Part shown: positions 8,193-18,500 of the stretch, in pieces
Position numbering within the stretch: the stretch's first letter is position 1
Layout: the number at the start of each line of letters is the position of its first letter
DNA from: Pontiella desulfatans
GTDB taxonomy: Bacteria; Verrucomicrobiota; Kiritimatiellia; Kiritimatiellales; Pontiellaceae
DNA: 64,000 nucleotides
Reading direction: 5' to 3'
Assembly (NCBI RefSeq): GCF_900890425.1
Contig: NZ_CAAHFG010000001.1
Location: 3,596,001 to 3,660,000, forward strand
Program-made: the position numbers and the translations under genes
Notes under the pieces: generated by a model
The model's input: the letters and a program-made list of their open reading frames with translations, nothing else
What the model was told of the DNA's origin: nothing
Databases searched by the model: none

Positions 8193-9992
8193 TTAATTTT
8201 TTAATCCTGAGTTACCCTTCAAAATCAGTTCACTCGCCGGAATCGTCCAGTCATTAATCTCCATCGTGGTCGCGCCGCCCTTCCAGCCGAACAGGACTTT
8301 CGCCTCGGAGTTGATCGGAGGTTTTATCCACATTACTTCGACACTTCCATCCAGACGGTTCTCGACCGAAACCCACTCCGCCCCTTCCAGCACCAGCGCA
8401 TGGGTTTTACGCGGACGATCCTTTTCATCCAATAATTGGAAATCCTGTTTTCCGGCTATTGCGGTCCGGATTTCAGTTTCCGCCAGTCGCAGTGCTGCAG
8501 GCCGATCCGGCGCCTGCTTCGGGTTATGCCGACGTTTGATCGGGTTGCCCTTAAAGTCAGGATTGGGAATCGGCAGCAAGGCATCCGAATCCTTTAAATG
8601 TTCCTCAATCAACTGGTCCAACTTAGCGACTTTTTCCGGCATATAGCCTGCGAGGTTGATGGCCTCCGCCGGATCCAGCTTCAGGTTGAACAATTCAAAC
8701 GCGTCCGATTTTGCATCCATACCCGCATGGTGGAACCGGATCAGTTTCCAGTCGCCCACCCGCACACAGCTGCTTGGCGCGCACATGGCGCCAAAGACAT
8801 GCTGGAAATCGGTGAAAATCGGCTGATGTTCCATCGGCTTACCCGCCAACAGAGGAACAATGCTCTGGCCATCCAGTTTCGCCTGCGGTTTCACGCGAGC
8901 CAGTTCCAGCAGGGTCGGATAAATATCGGTGGTCTGCACCGGCGTTTCATTCACACGGCCCGCCTCAATTTTCCCGGGCCAGCTCACGATCCACGGCACC
9001 TTGAACCCGCCTTCATAGGTATTGGCTTTTCCGCCACGCAGCGGGCGATTCGAGGTCCACGTGTCACCCGCCTTGGTCTTCTTATGCGTCACCCCGCCAT
9101 TATCGGAAGTTAGCAAAATCAACGTATTCTTTTTCAGCTCACGGTTTTCCGGACGGTCCATCCAGTCGAGCAGCAGGCCGATACTGTTGTCCATGCTTTC
9201 GAGCATGGTCCCCATTTCCGGACAGCGCTGATCAGCATCCGGATTGCGCAGCTCAGCATATTTCGGCAACAGATCCTTTTTGGCGATGATCGGCCCGTGC
9301 ACCGCATAGTGCCAAAAGTTGAGATAAAACGGCTTATCCTGATCCTTAACGGATTCGATCCACATTATGGATTCCTCCGCCAGGCGCTCATTCAGGTATT
9401 CGCCCTTCAGCCCAGCCTTCAGGTTCGGGATACTGTTTTTATACGGCGAATAATAATCCGGTGGCCCCGGCAGGGAACCGCCGCCGATCACAAAATCAAA
9501 CCCCTGATGCTCCGCGCGAAATTCATCCATCCCCCGTTCCGTCAGGTGCCACTTTCCGATATGCGCCGTATTATACCCGCTTTCTTTCAACGCCTCGGCG
9601 AGGGTAAAAACCTCTAGGGGCAAATGGCTCTTACTCTGCACCTTTCCACAATAGGCATTCCCCTCCGGAAGCAAGGCCTCTGGCTCCGCCACGCTCTTGG
9701 GCGTAATCGCAACGGTCATTCGGAGACGAGCGGGGTGCTGCCCCGCCATGATGCTCGCACGCGTTGGCGAGCAGAGCGGACTCGATGCATACGCATCGGT
9801 AAAGAGCATCCCCTCCTCCGCCAAGCGCGTCAGATTCGGCGTCTGATAATAGTCCGACCCATAGGTCGAACTGTCCGCCCAGCCCATATCATCGACCAGG
9901 ATCACGATAAAATTGGGCTGTGCCGCCTGCAGCGACATCCCCGTCCATAAAGCCAGCCCGAAGATCGTTTTTTTCATCCAGCGCAACATCAT
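8193..9992 (-). CDS. Secreted S1-family sulfatase, tandem copy A
   Basis: 599 residues with a signal peptide (KKTIFGLALWTGMSLQA, cleaved before AQPN). An alternative ATG at 9977 would start directly at this signal. The fold opens with NFIVILVDDMGWADSSTYGS; the formylglycine motif is CSPTR with Cys about 74; GKWHL and TSDNGG follow as expected. After the sulfatase fold (about residue 500) there is an extra C-terminal beta domain ending near WTIPASELILKGN, shared with the next gene. The two are about as similar as a tandem duplication would give, and the stop of the upstream copy overlaps this start (ATGA at 9989-9992), implying coupled translation. Confidence 0.9.
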   Translation of the reverse strand: MMLRWMKKTIFGLALWTGMSLQAAQPNFIVILVDDMGWADSSTYGSDYYQTPNLTRLAEEGMLFTDAYASSPLCSPTRASIMAGQHPARLRMTVAITPKSVAEPEALLPEGNAYCGKVQSKSHLPLEVFTLAEALKESGYNTAHIGKWHLTERGMDEFRAEHQGFDFVIGGGSLPGPPDYYSPYKNSIPNLKAGLKGEYLNERLAEESIMWIESVKDQDKPFYLNFWHYAVHGPIIAKKDLLPKYAELRNPDADQRCPEMGTMLESMDNSIGLLLDWMDRPENRELKKNTLILLTSDNGGVTHKKTKAGDTWTSNRPLRGGKANTYEGGFKVPWIVSWPGKIEAGRVNETPVQTTDIYPTLLELARVKPQAKLDGQSIVPLLAGKPMEHQPIFTDFQHVFGAMCAPSSCVRVGDWKLIRFHHAGMDAKSDAFELFNLKLDPAEAINLAGYMPEKVAKLDQLIEEHLKDSDALLPIPNPDFKGNPIKRRHNPKQAPDRPAALRLAETEIRTAIAGKQDFQLLDEKDRPRKTHALVLEGAEWVSVENRLDGSVEVMWIKPPINSEAKVLFGWKGGATTMEINDWTIPASELILKGNSGLKN

Positions 9993-11797
9993 TGTATCAC
10001 CATTTTATAAGGACCCAGCGTCCAGTCATCGACCTCTGTAGCCGTAGATCCGCCGCACCATCCAAACAGGATTTCAGCCGGGCCGTTCTTTTTTGCGACA
10101 TCCCATGAAACCTTTACCGAACCATCCGGACGGTTTTCAACCGATATCCAGTCAGCTCCTTTATAAATAACAGCAGTACTTTTCCGTTTCACGCCTTTTT
10201 CGTCCATCAGCTGGATGATCCTGGATCCGTTTTCCAACGGTTGGAACTTTTCGAGCGCAAGTTTCAAGGTTTCCGGACGACGGGAGGCTTTTGAAAGCGT
10301 TGAGTTACGGGACTTGCGGGGCGGCGGGAATTCCGTTCCGGCATAGTCGGGATTCGGAAGCGGGGTCAATGCCCCCGTTTCCTGTAAAAATGCTTCCAGC
10401 AAGGCGTCTAACGCCCTCACCTTGCCCGGATAGTGTCCGGCAAGGTTGACCGCCTCCTGCGGATCGTCCCGCAGGTTGAACAATTCATAATGATGGTGGT
10501 CCGGTCCGGCGGCCCAATAATACCGAATCAGTTTCCAGCCGTCGTCGCGCACAAAGGAAGACGCCGCATTCAGCATGCCCATATCGTGCGGAAAATGAAC
10601 AAAAACAGGTTCGGTCTTCTGCGATTCCCCATTCAGCAACGGGGCAATGCTTCTTCCATCCAGCTCGGTATTCGGCTCCAAACCGGCCAGATCCAGTACC
10701 GTTGGATAAATATCGGTACTCACCACCGGCGTATTGCATTCTGTTCCCGCAGGTGTATCCCGCCAGCGGACAATCCAGGGCACGCGCGAGCCGCCTTCAT
10801 AGATGTTGGCTTTTCCGCCGCGTAGCGGGCGATTCGCGCTCCACGGATTTCCATTCACCTCATTGTGAATCACCGCGCCGTTATCAGAACTAAGCAGAAT
10901 AAAGGTGTTGGCTTTCAGCTCCGCATTTTCCGGACGATCCAGCCAGTCGAGCAGCATACCGATACTGGTGTCCATACTCTCAATCATAGTCGCAAATTCG
11001 GGGCATCGCTGCCCGGCGTCAGGATCGCGCGATTCAATATATTTTGGAAGCAGGTCTTTCTTCGCCACCACCGGTCCATGGATCGCGTAGTGCCAGAAGT
11101 TCAGATAGAACGGCTTCCCGGAATCCTTAACGGATGAAATCCACTTTATGCTCTCTTCCGCCAACCGCTCATTCAGGTATTCCCCCTCCGGCCCCGGCTC
11201 CAGATTCCGGATCGTATATCCCGGTCGGCCATCGGAATAAGGAGAATAATAATCCGGTGGCCCCGGCAGGTGCGCCCCGCCGATCACAAAATCAAATCCC
11301 TGGTGCTCCGCATTATACGTGTGGTCCTCGCTACTCCATTCCCGGTCGATCGGTCCCAGGTGCCATTTACCGATATGCGCGGTGTGATATCCACCCAGCT
11401 TAAGTGCCTCCGCCAGCGTCGTGATGTCCAAATCCATATGATCCCGGTTCTGCACCCGGCCGACATATTCATTCTTGCGCGGCGGCAGGGCTTTCGGGTC
11501 GGATACAGCGCTCGGCACAATCGCCTGCGTCATCCTCAAACGTGCGGGATGAAGCCCCGACATAATGCTGGCCCGCGTCGGTGAACAGAGCGGTGCCGCC
11601 GCATAGGCATCCGTGAAAAGCATACCCTCTTCCGCCAACCGCGTCAGGTTCGGCGTCTGATAATACTCCGACCCATAGGTCGAGCTGTCCGCCCAGCCCA
11701 TATCATCGATCAGGATTATGACAAAGTTCGGTTGAGCCGCTCGAACAGCACCGCACGCAACCAAAGGAAGCATAAGGCTAAGAAAGATAGTTTTCAT
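9989..11797 (-). CDS. Secreted S1-family sulfatase, tandem copy B
   Basis: 602 residues from the ATG at 11797, chosen because it begins the signal peptide MKTIFLSLMLPLVACGAVRA; an upstream ATG would add 20 residues with no ribosome site. LVAC could be a lipobox, but cleavage at VRA-AQPN is also possible, so secreted versus lipoprotein is unresolved. The formylglycine motif is CSPTR (Cys about 71); IGKWHLG and SSDNGA are present. It shares the C-terminal extension (RIIQLMDEKGVKRKSTAVIY to DDWTLGPYKMVIQ) with the downstream copy. Substrate unknown, probably close to that of its paralogue. Confidence 0.9.
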   Translation of the reverse strand: MKTIFLSLMLPLVACGAVRAAQPNFVIILIDDMGWADSSTYGSEYYQTPNLTRLAEEGMLFTDAYAAAPLCSPTRASIMSGLHPARLRMTQAIVPSAVSDPKALPPRKNEYVGRVQNRDHMDLDITTLAEALKLGGYHTAHIGKWHLGPIDREWSSEDHTYNAEHQGFDFVIGGAHLPGPPDYYSPYSDGRPGYTIRNLEPGPEGEYLNERLAEESIKWISSVKDSGKPFYLNFWHYAIHGPVVAKKDLLPKYIESRDPDAGQRCPEFATMIESMDTSIGMLLDWLDRPENAELKANTFILLSSDNGAVIHNEVNGNPWSANRPLRGGKANIYEGGSRVPWIVRWRDTPAGTECNTPVVSTDIYPTVLDLAGLEPNTELDGRSIAPLLNGESQKTEPVFVHFPHDMGMLNAASSFVRDDGWKLIRYYWAAGPDHHHYELFNLRDDPQEAVNLAGHYPGKVRALDALLEAFLQETGALTPLPNPDYAGTEFPPPRKSRNSTLSKASRRPETLKLALEKFQPLENGSRIIQLMDEKGVKRKSTAVIYKGADWISVENRPDGSVKVSWDVAKKNGPAEILFGWCGGSTATEVDDWTLGPYKMVIQ

Positions 11798-11850
11798 CCA
11801 TACACCGTATGGAATCGTCTTTCCTTCGAATAGTAGAATCCCGCCAATGA

Positions 11851-12015
11851 ACGGCACTCTTCCGCCATCGCTGCACCGGCGATAAGGTCGTCACCATCTA
11901 CCACGACTGCGGCTTCTCGGATATTTCCAACGTTAACCGAACCTTCCGCAACGCCTTCGGCACCACTCCCTCCAATTACCGAAGGACAGCAGTACAGCTA
12001 CATCCTTCCGCGTGA
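11851..12015 (+). pseudogene. AraC-family regulator, C-terminal HTH remnant
   Basis: A start-less frame encodes YHDCGFSDISNVNRTFRNAF then GTTPSNYRR and ends at TGA 12013-12015. This is the second HTH of an AraC regulator (consensus A..CGF.d.s.F.r.Frk..G.tPs.yR). The frame is closed by TGA at 11848, and no upstream AraC segment exists because the sulfatase gene on the other strand begins at 11797. It is a remnant on the opposite strand from the flanking sulfatases. Confidence 0.8.
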
Positions 12016-13437
12016 TCAGCGCCTGGCCTCGGTAGCATTGAAGGCCTTGTGACCGGTGGAGTTACCTTCCAGAGCAGGATGATAGGTGGATGGCAGTTGC
12101 GCACGGTGTTTTTTGAGCACCGTTTTCTTTTCCGGATTCTCTGCCAGGTTATGCCACTCGTGCGGATCAGCTTTGCGGTCATAGAGTTCTTCAGAGCCAT
12201 CGTTATAACGAATGTAGCGATAGCCTTCCGAAATAATGGCGACATTGCCGGGACCAAAGCTTGAACGTGCCATATGCGGCCAATCGGCCTTTGGATTTTC
12301 GAGCAACGGCTTCAGCGAGTTTCCTTCGTGCATTGGATCCGCTTTCAGGCCCGTAAGATCCAGCAGCGTCGGATAGATATCGAGCAGTTGCACCGGCAGG
12401 TCGCAGACCGCGCCTTTCTTAATCCCGGGGCCTACGATAATCATCGGAGTTCCCGCCCCGTCCTGCCAGATGGTGCGCTTGGCAAAATGGCGTTTCTCTC
12501 CGAGATGGAACCCGTGGTCGGTGTAGAGCACGATGATGGTATTGTCCGCATCTTCCCGCTCATCCAGCGCATCGAGCACACGCCCCACCTGATGATCCAC
12601 AAAGCTTACGCAGGCGAGATAGCTCTGAACCAATGGTTTCCACTCGTCGTTTTCCTCCACCCACTCCATGGTTGGCGAGACATGCTCCAGCGTGGTCAGA
12701 TTGACGGCATATTCCGAAAGATCCTCCAGATCATTTTCCAGCGTCTTCGGTAATTGCAAGGTTTCCATCGGATACAGATCAAACCATTTCTGCGGCGCAT
12801 ACTGCGGCACATGCGGACGGAAAAAGCCGATGCCCAGCCAAAGCGGCTTTTCAACATCCTCGGATAGGCGTTCAATCGCCCAGCTCGCGCATTTATAATC
12901 CGGCATCTGTTCATCTTTTTCAGGAAACGCACCCCAGTCCCAGAGCGGATGACCGGGATAAGGGCTGATCTTTTTCTTCGGCATGGGACCGAAACCGCCG
13001 AAGTTGCCGCCAAAGTTTGGAATATATTTTTCGTTCTGTTGGCCGCCATTATGGAACAGCTTACCCGCGCCGGTCACATAATACCCTTCGTCCTGGAAAC
13101 GCTGCGGCATAAAGGTCGATTTCATCAGCACCGGCGATTCCGCCGGCGGCGGGCTGAGAAAATAAAGTCCGCTGGTTTCCGGATAAATCCCGCTCATCAT
13201 GCTGGCGCGCGACGGGTTGCAGACGGGCGACTGGCAATGGGCGTTCGTAAACAGCACCCCGCGTTTGGCGAGCCGATCCATGTTCGGCGTCTGCGCCTGC
13301 GGATGCCCGCCCATGCAACCGATCCAGTCATTCAGATCATCAATCGCAATCAGCACCACATTCGGTTTCGCGACCGCGGATAAAGCAAGCGTGGAACACA
13401 CGGAAATAATCGAAAGGTTTTTCTGCAACGACATCAT
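12016..13437 (-). CDS. Secreted sulfatase, iduronate-2-sulfatase-like
   Basis: 473 residues with a signal peptide (about 1-23, ending ALSAVA before KPNVVLIAID). DDLNDWIGCMGGHPQAQTPN and the formylglycine motif CNPSR (Cys about 73) are typical of the iduronate-2-sulfatase branch of S1 sulfatases, as are GAGKLFH, GFFRPHVPQYAP and YTDHGFHLGE. The start codon ATG-ATG follows AGGGGGCTTGA, a plausible ribosome site. It is divergent from the AraC pair across a 266-bp spacer holding two copies of the recurrent operator-like motif, so it may be controlled by these regulators. Uronic-acid or other 2-sulfate substrates are possible but not shown. Confidence 0.9.
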   Translation of the reverse strand: MMSLQKNLSIISVCSTLALSAVAKPNVVLIAIDDLNDWIGCMGGHPQAQTPNMDRLAKRGVLFTNAHCQSPVCNPSRASMMSGIYPETSGLYFLSPPPAESPVLMKSTFMPQRFQDEGYYVTGAGKLFHNGGQQNEKYIPNFGGNFGGFGPMPKKKISPYPGHPLWDWGAFPEKDEQMPDYKCASWAIERLSEDVEKPLWLGIGFFRPHVPQYAPQKWFDLYPMETLQLPKTLENDLEDLSEYAVNLTTLEHVSPTMEWVEENDEWKPLVQSYLACVSFVDHQVGRVLDALDEREDADNTIIVLYTDHGFHLGEKRHFAKRTIWQDGAGTPMIIVGPGIKKGAVCDLPVQLLDIYPTLLDLTGLKADPMHEGNSLKPLLENPKADWPHMARSSFGPGNVAIISEGYRYIRYNDGSEELYDRKADPHEWHNLAENPEKKTVLKKHRAQLPSTYHPALEGNSTGHKAFNATEARR

Positions 13438-13640
13438 TCAAGCCCCCTGTAAATTATTGGAATGTAGATTTATAAATCAGTTTCACTTCGGGATCAACAT
13501 CAGGACATGAACGGGCTGTAGCAATTACCGAATCGCTGGCTGAAAAATGGATCCCTGCTCCCTCAACATCCCGAAACCACCGCCATGTAAACGCCTGAGA
13601 TAATTAGAAAGCATTTAACCATAAAATCCGAATAATTACC

Positions 13641-13674
13641 ATGACAACCCTGCATGTATCATGACAATCCTGCC
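13641..13674 (+). promoter_or_regulatory. Operator-like direct repeat, site A
   Basis: ATGACAACCCTGC (13641) and ATGACAATCCTGCC (13661) are direct repeats exactly 20 bp apart, 30-63 bp before the GTG start of the first AraC gene and about 200 bp before the divergent sulfatase. This spacing fits AraC-type half-sites on one DNA face. Related motifs occur at sites B to F. Confidence 0.6.
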
Positions 13675-13703
13675 AACAAAAATATGGCCTCGAGAGGCTT
13701 TCC

Positions 13704-14609
13704 GTGTATTATCACCTTTCACTCAAACCGGGACCCCGTGTGGAACAGGAAACCTACAACCATTTGACCAAGGAGATGCTGTTTTATGGCTACAGCATCG
13801 CTATCTGGGAAGAGACCCAACAGTTGGAACGAGCCGAACACTCGCACGACTACACCGAATTGGTAGTCGTCTACGAAGGCAACGGCATCAATACTGTCGA
13901 TGGATACGACTACCCGGTCTCTGCAGGCGAGGTGTTCGTGATTCATGAAGGCATAAAGCACTCCTATCGGAACACCAAAAACCTGCACCTGTGCAATGTG
14001 ATGTTCGACAGCCCGCTGCTCGAAACCTGCGGCGTCGACATCAGCCACCTGCCCGGCTTTCACGCCCTGTTCCGGCTGGAACCGAAAATGCGTAAAACCG
14101 ACTTTAACAGCCGGTTGCACCTGCCGCAAAAAGAGCTGATGGAAGCACGGGGCATCATCGAACGACTGACGAAGGAATTAGCAGCAAGAACCCCGGGGTT
14201 CAGGTTGATCACCCAGAGCCTGCTTTTCCTGCTGATCGGGAAACTCGCGCGCTGGTTCGACCTGTGCCAAAACGAAAACACGGCCCGGTTGATGCAGATC
14301 GCCCAGCCTATCGCCTACATGGAACAACACTACTATGAGCCGCTCGCCATTGAAAAACTGGCTGCCATGGCCGGCATATCGGAACGCGCCTTCTTCCGCA
14401 TTTTCCAGCAGGCTACCGGCGCGTCCCCTAATCAGTACCAGAACAACCTGCGTCTGATCCAGGTTGCCGAACTGCTCCGGCATTCGGATATGCCCGTTGC
14501 CGATATCGCCGATGAATGCGGTTTTCTCAACAGCAGCTACATGGCCAAGCAATTCAGGAAACAGATGAACATGACCCCGCGGGAATTCCGAAACCTCCAC
14601 CAGTCCTAA
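13704..14609 (+). CDS. AraC-family transcriptional regulator, tandem copy 1
   Basis: 301 residues from a GTG start with GAGAGG about 6 bp upstream. The N-terminal cupin-like sensing domain (about 35-110) contains HSHDYTELVVVYEGNGINTV and SAGEVFVIHEGIKHSY. A linker helix region follows, then a C-terminal double HTH (about 205-295): LAIEKLAAMAGISERAFFRI, TGASPNQYQNN, and IADECGFLNSSYMAKQFRKQ ending MTPREFRNL. It would bind DNA and respond to a sugar ligand. It lies 6 bp before a close paralogue on the same strand and just after the operator-like repeats, so autoregulation and control of neighbouring sulfatases are likely. Confidence 0.9.
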   Translation: MYYHLSLKPGPRVEQETYNHLTKEMLFYGYSIAIWEETQQLERAEHSHDYTELVVVYEGNGINTVDGYDYPVSAGEVFVIHEGIKHSYRNTKNLHLCNVMFDSPLLETCGVDISHLPGFHALFRLEPKMRKTDFNSRLHLPQKELMEARGIIERLTKELAARTPGFRLITQSLLFLLIGKLARWFDLCQNENTARLMQIAQPIAYMEQHYYEPLAIEKLAAMAGISERAFFRIFQQATGASPNQYQNNLRLIQVAELLRHSDMPVADIADECGFLNSSYMAKQFRKQMNMTPREFRNLHQS

Positions 14610-14615
14610 GGCCCG

Positions 14616-15491
14616 ATGAAATACGATTCCTTCAAAATAAAAAGCGGAAGGCTGCGCAAAAGCTGGTTGCAGGATTTCCTTATCCAAATCACCGATGTGC
14701 CTGAACACCCGGACTATCCCGAGCATACCCATGAATTCACCGAACTGGTTGTGGTCTATGCGGGAAGCGGTATCAACTGCGTGGACGGGGTTGACTATCC
14801 GATCTCTGAAGGCGATGTCTTCGTCATCCACGAAAGCTCCAGCCACTCCTATCGTGAAACCCGCCACCTGCACCTGTGCAACGTGCTGTTCGACAGCACC
14901 CTGCTCGACATCAAGGGCATCGATATGAGCCACCTGCCCGGCTTCCACGCCCTGTTCCTTCTGGAACCGAAACTGCGCAACAAACCCTTCAGCACCCGCC
15001 TCCGCCTTGACAGCAAAGAGCTACATAAAGCCAAGGCCATGATCCAGGAACTGGAAATGGAGGTGGACAAAAAACAGCCGGGCTTCAGGCTGGTTTCCCA
15101 AAGCCTGTTGTTGCTGCTCATCGGCGAGCTTTCGCGATGGTACGACCAATCCGCAGAAAACAAACCAGGAAAACTGATGCAGATCGCGCATTGCATGGCC
15201 CACATGGAACGGAACTATAACGAACCGCTCGCCATCGGAGAACTGGCCCGAATGGCCAATATGTCGGAGCGCGGCTTCTACCGGGTTTTCCAGGAAGCCA
15301 CCGGCACCACCCCCAACCAATACCTGACGAACCTGCGCATCGCCACGGCCTCAGAACTACTCAGTAAGAGCGAACAATCCATCACCGACATCGCCTACGA
15401 ATGCGGCTTCCAGGACAGCAGCTATATGGCCAAGCAGTTCAAAAAACACATGGGCGTCACTCCGCGCGAATTCCGCAACAGCTTCAGGTAG
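14616..15491 (+). CDS. AraC-family transcriptional regulator, tandem copy 2
   Basis: 291 residues, ATG 6 bp after the stop of copy 1 with AAGG in between. Clearly a duplicate: HTHEFTELVVVYAGSGINCV, SEGDVFVIHESSSHSY, MSHLPGFHALFLLEPKLR all have direct counterparts in copy 1. The C-terminal HTH pair (LAIGELARMANMSERGFYRV; IAYECGFQDSSYMAKQFKKH) is intact. It probably forms one transcript with copy 1. The two may sense related oligosaccharides or bind as heterodimers; neither is shown. A third relative is at 38118-38996. Confidence 0.9.
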   Translation: MKYDSFKIKSGRLRKSWLQDFLIQITDVPEHPDYPEHTHEFTELVVVYAGSGINCVDGVDYPISEGDVFVIHESSSHSYRETRHLHLCNVLFDSTLLDIKGIDMSHLPGFHALFLLEPKLRNKPFSTRLRLDSKELHKAKAMIQELEMEVDKKQPGFRLVSQSLLLLLIGELSRWYDQSAENKPGKLMQIAHCMAHMERNYNEPLAIGELARMANMSERGFYRVFQEATGTTPNQYLTNLRIATASELLSKSEQSITDIAYECGFQDSSYMAKQFKKHMGVTPREFRNSFR

Positions 15492-15495
15492 GGCA

Positions 15496-15562
15496 GGGTT
15501 CGACGAACCCGCCGCATAGCAGATCGGCTCTTCGGACGGGCGGACGCTTCATCGATGCGTCC
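15496..15562. terminator. Hairpins between convergent genes
   Basis: GGGTTC-GAC-GAACCC (15496-15510) and GGACGC..GCGTCC (15542-15562) lie between the AraC pair and the convergent sulfatase fusion. Neither has a T tract, so termination is only suggested. Confidence 0.3.
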
Positions 15563-15574
15563 CCCACCCCTACC

Positions 15575-18500
15575 TCACGGATATTCGACTTCCACCCGAT
15601 AGAAGCCGGAGGTTGGGGAATGAGGCAACGACAGCTCAATGAGCTGGTTGGTTGCAAGCACACCGATGTTGGTGGCGTTGGACCAGTCCGGCGGGACGAG
15701 TTCCGGCGATTGCCAAACCGTGTAGCTGCGTCCGGCTTTACCGTTCCACTTAAAATCGCCGGATTCGTCAGGCACCAGCGTGAAGATTGAACCGGCATCG
15801 GCCGCATCGGTTCCGGCCACCGCTTCCTCGACATCGGACATGGCATCCCCATCCAGATTGCCCGCGGAGGCACTGATATAATCGACCTCAAAATCAGCCG
15901 TCGCATTCACTGGATTAAACCGCAGCTGGGTAATCGTACGACCGTCCCATTCGGCATCCCCGGCCATGGGCATGATGATGGTCTCGGTCAGATTACTGTT
16001 ATAGGTAGAGTAAAACAGGCGCGAACCGGCAAACGAGTCGTCATCCGTATGTGCCCAATAGAAGCGGAATGCGGTCGCCTGCGGTGAACGCATTCGCACG
16101 AGAAGGTACGGCACCTCGTCGGCGGAAAAACCCAATGCGTTATGAACAAAACGCCCCCCGTTAGAAGCCTGCCCGACCAGCAGGCCATTGGTCGTCGAAG
16201 GATCGGTAACAGAGGTCGGCTTCCACCCTTCGAAATCGCCTTCGGAATAGAAACGAAACTCGCCGGGCTCATTAAATTCAAAAGCAAGATCGCCTGCATG
16301 GTTCGGATTGCGACCCATAGCGGTTTCATCCACATCCGTCATTCCGTCGCCATCAGAGTCGGTCGTATCCGGCGCGTCGGGCGAAGCTATGGCCGAGATA
16401 TGGGGCGGCGCGCCATAAATATATGCCAGATCGCCGGCGGTATCGCCCATAAAGGCGCGCCCGTTTGAAGGCAGCGTCGCCTGCCAGGCCATCAGGTCGG
16501 CTTCGAGCTCCTCCTGTTTTGCCGGAAGCTGGAAAACCAGATTGGTCAATTCGTTGGGATCATCCTCAATGTTGAACAGATAATCGCCTGCACCGGAACG
16601 GCGCATTTTCCAGTCGCCCTTGCGAATGGCAAGCTCGCCCTCGCCCGGATTACCCCAGTCCCAGAAGAGCGGCTCAACCCGCTCGACCGCACCGGTCATG
16701 CCACTGAGACGCGGCAGCAGGTCCACCCCATCATATTCAGCCGGAACGGCTCCGCGGGCCAGCTTCAGTGCCGTCGCCGCAAAGTCGAGTGTAATGACCG
16801 GATCGTTGATGACCTGTCCGCCGGGAATGGTCCCCTTCCAGTAGGCCCACATCGGCACATTGATGCCGCCTTCCCAGAGGCTTCCCTTTTCGCCGCGGCG
16901 CGGAATGTTTTCCGACCCCGTCCACTTCTCAAGAGTATCTGCCCCCGGGACCGTCTCCCAGAACTTGGGGTTCGATCCATTGTCACTCGCAAACAAAATC
17001 AGGGTATCTTCTTCAATGCCGAGATCGCGCAGTTTCTGCATCACGCCGTCGACGGCATCGTCCATCGCCTTGATCAACGCCAAGCCCTGCCGACGCACAT
17101 CGTCGAGGTCATCGCCATAGTCGGGATAGTCGAGTTCCGGAAATGCGGTATAGTAGACATCATTGGTATCAATGCGCGGAATGTGTGGACCAAACAGCGC
17201 AAGGTGCAGATAGAACGGCTCATCCGCATGGCGACCGATAAAGGCCTCGGCGGCTTCGCCCTGCACCGTGATTCGATTGCGAGCATCGGTGACCACCTGA
17301 TGCGAAACCGAGGCTCCGCTCAAATCATAGTTCACCGTGTAGGGCGAACGCTTGCCGGTCCAGTAATCATCGAATCCGCGTTGCGACGGTTCATATTCCG
17401 AGTCGGGGCGCGGATATTCCACATCCGACGGGCTGACGTGCCACTTGCCCACAAAACCGGTGGCATATCCGCTGTCGCGCAGGCGTTCAGCATTCAGCGT
17501 TTCGCTCAGCGGCAGCGGTGTATCATTGTTCGTACGGAATCCAAAGCGGTTCTGGTATTGCCCGGTCAAGAGCCCGGCGCGCGAAGGCGAGCACTGCGGT
17601 GCGGAAGAATAGCCGTCCGTCATCAACGCCCCGTTTGCCACCAGCGTATCCATCGCCGGGGTGTCCACATTCGAATCGATGCCATGGATGCCCAGATCGG
17701 TGTAGCCTTGATCGTCCGTCAGGATCACAATCACATTAGGAACGCGCGCGAGCTGCTCGCCGGAGCTGATCTCAACCCGGTCGATGGCCACAAAAACCGA
17801 TGCACCGGCATCGAGCGTACCAAAGGTGCTTTCGCCCCCGCCGTTCAGCGAACGCACAACGGCACCGGAATCGGCCACGGTATAAAGGTCGTTGGAATTG
17901 ACCACCGTGATGTCCACCGCATTGCTGCTGAAGTTCCCCTGAAAAACCTTCGCGTCGGGACCATAAACATAGCCATCGTCGCGCAGCGCATAATAGCCGT
18001 TGCCGGATTCGCTGGCGATCGCGGCTGCCCCGCCGTTGTTACTGAAGTTGAAGTACGTATCATCCTGATCCCGCGTCCAGACATAGACTCCGCCGTTGTT
18101 ATACAACCCACGAAAAGCGACGGACGACTGCGCGGCAATATCCACAAAACCGCTGCCGCTCAGCGTAATCTCCGGGGTGGAGCTGAAGTTTTTATAAACC
18201 CGTCCGGTATCGTCCACCGCATAGACCGCCCCGCCCTTCACATCCAGTCCGGTCAACGAGCCGACCGCGCCGCTGAACGTGCCGATCATCTGCACATCCG
18301 GAAAATACCCGCCCAGCAGATCTGCGCGCACTACGCCGTTGTTGTCGAGCAGGCCATAGACAAAGCGGTCGTCCGACGCCGCGGAAATCACCAAATCTTC
18401 GCCAGCGGTCAGATCAAATGCAAAGACCGGATCGAAACTGCCCGTTGATGTGCGGTACACTGCGCCGTCTTCGCGCACACAAACCAGCACCGATTCCTTT

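Noticed and set aside
17183-18448. 421-codon open frame on the plus strand
   Set aside because: It is antisense to the giant sulfatase fusion; its composition is that of a shadow frame of GC-biased coding DNA and no motif or ribosome site is present. Similar long shadow frames lie opposite several sulfatases and were left out.
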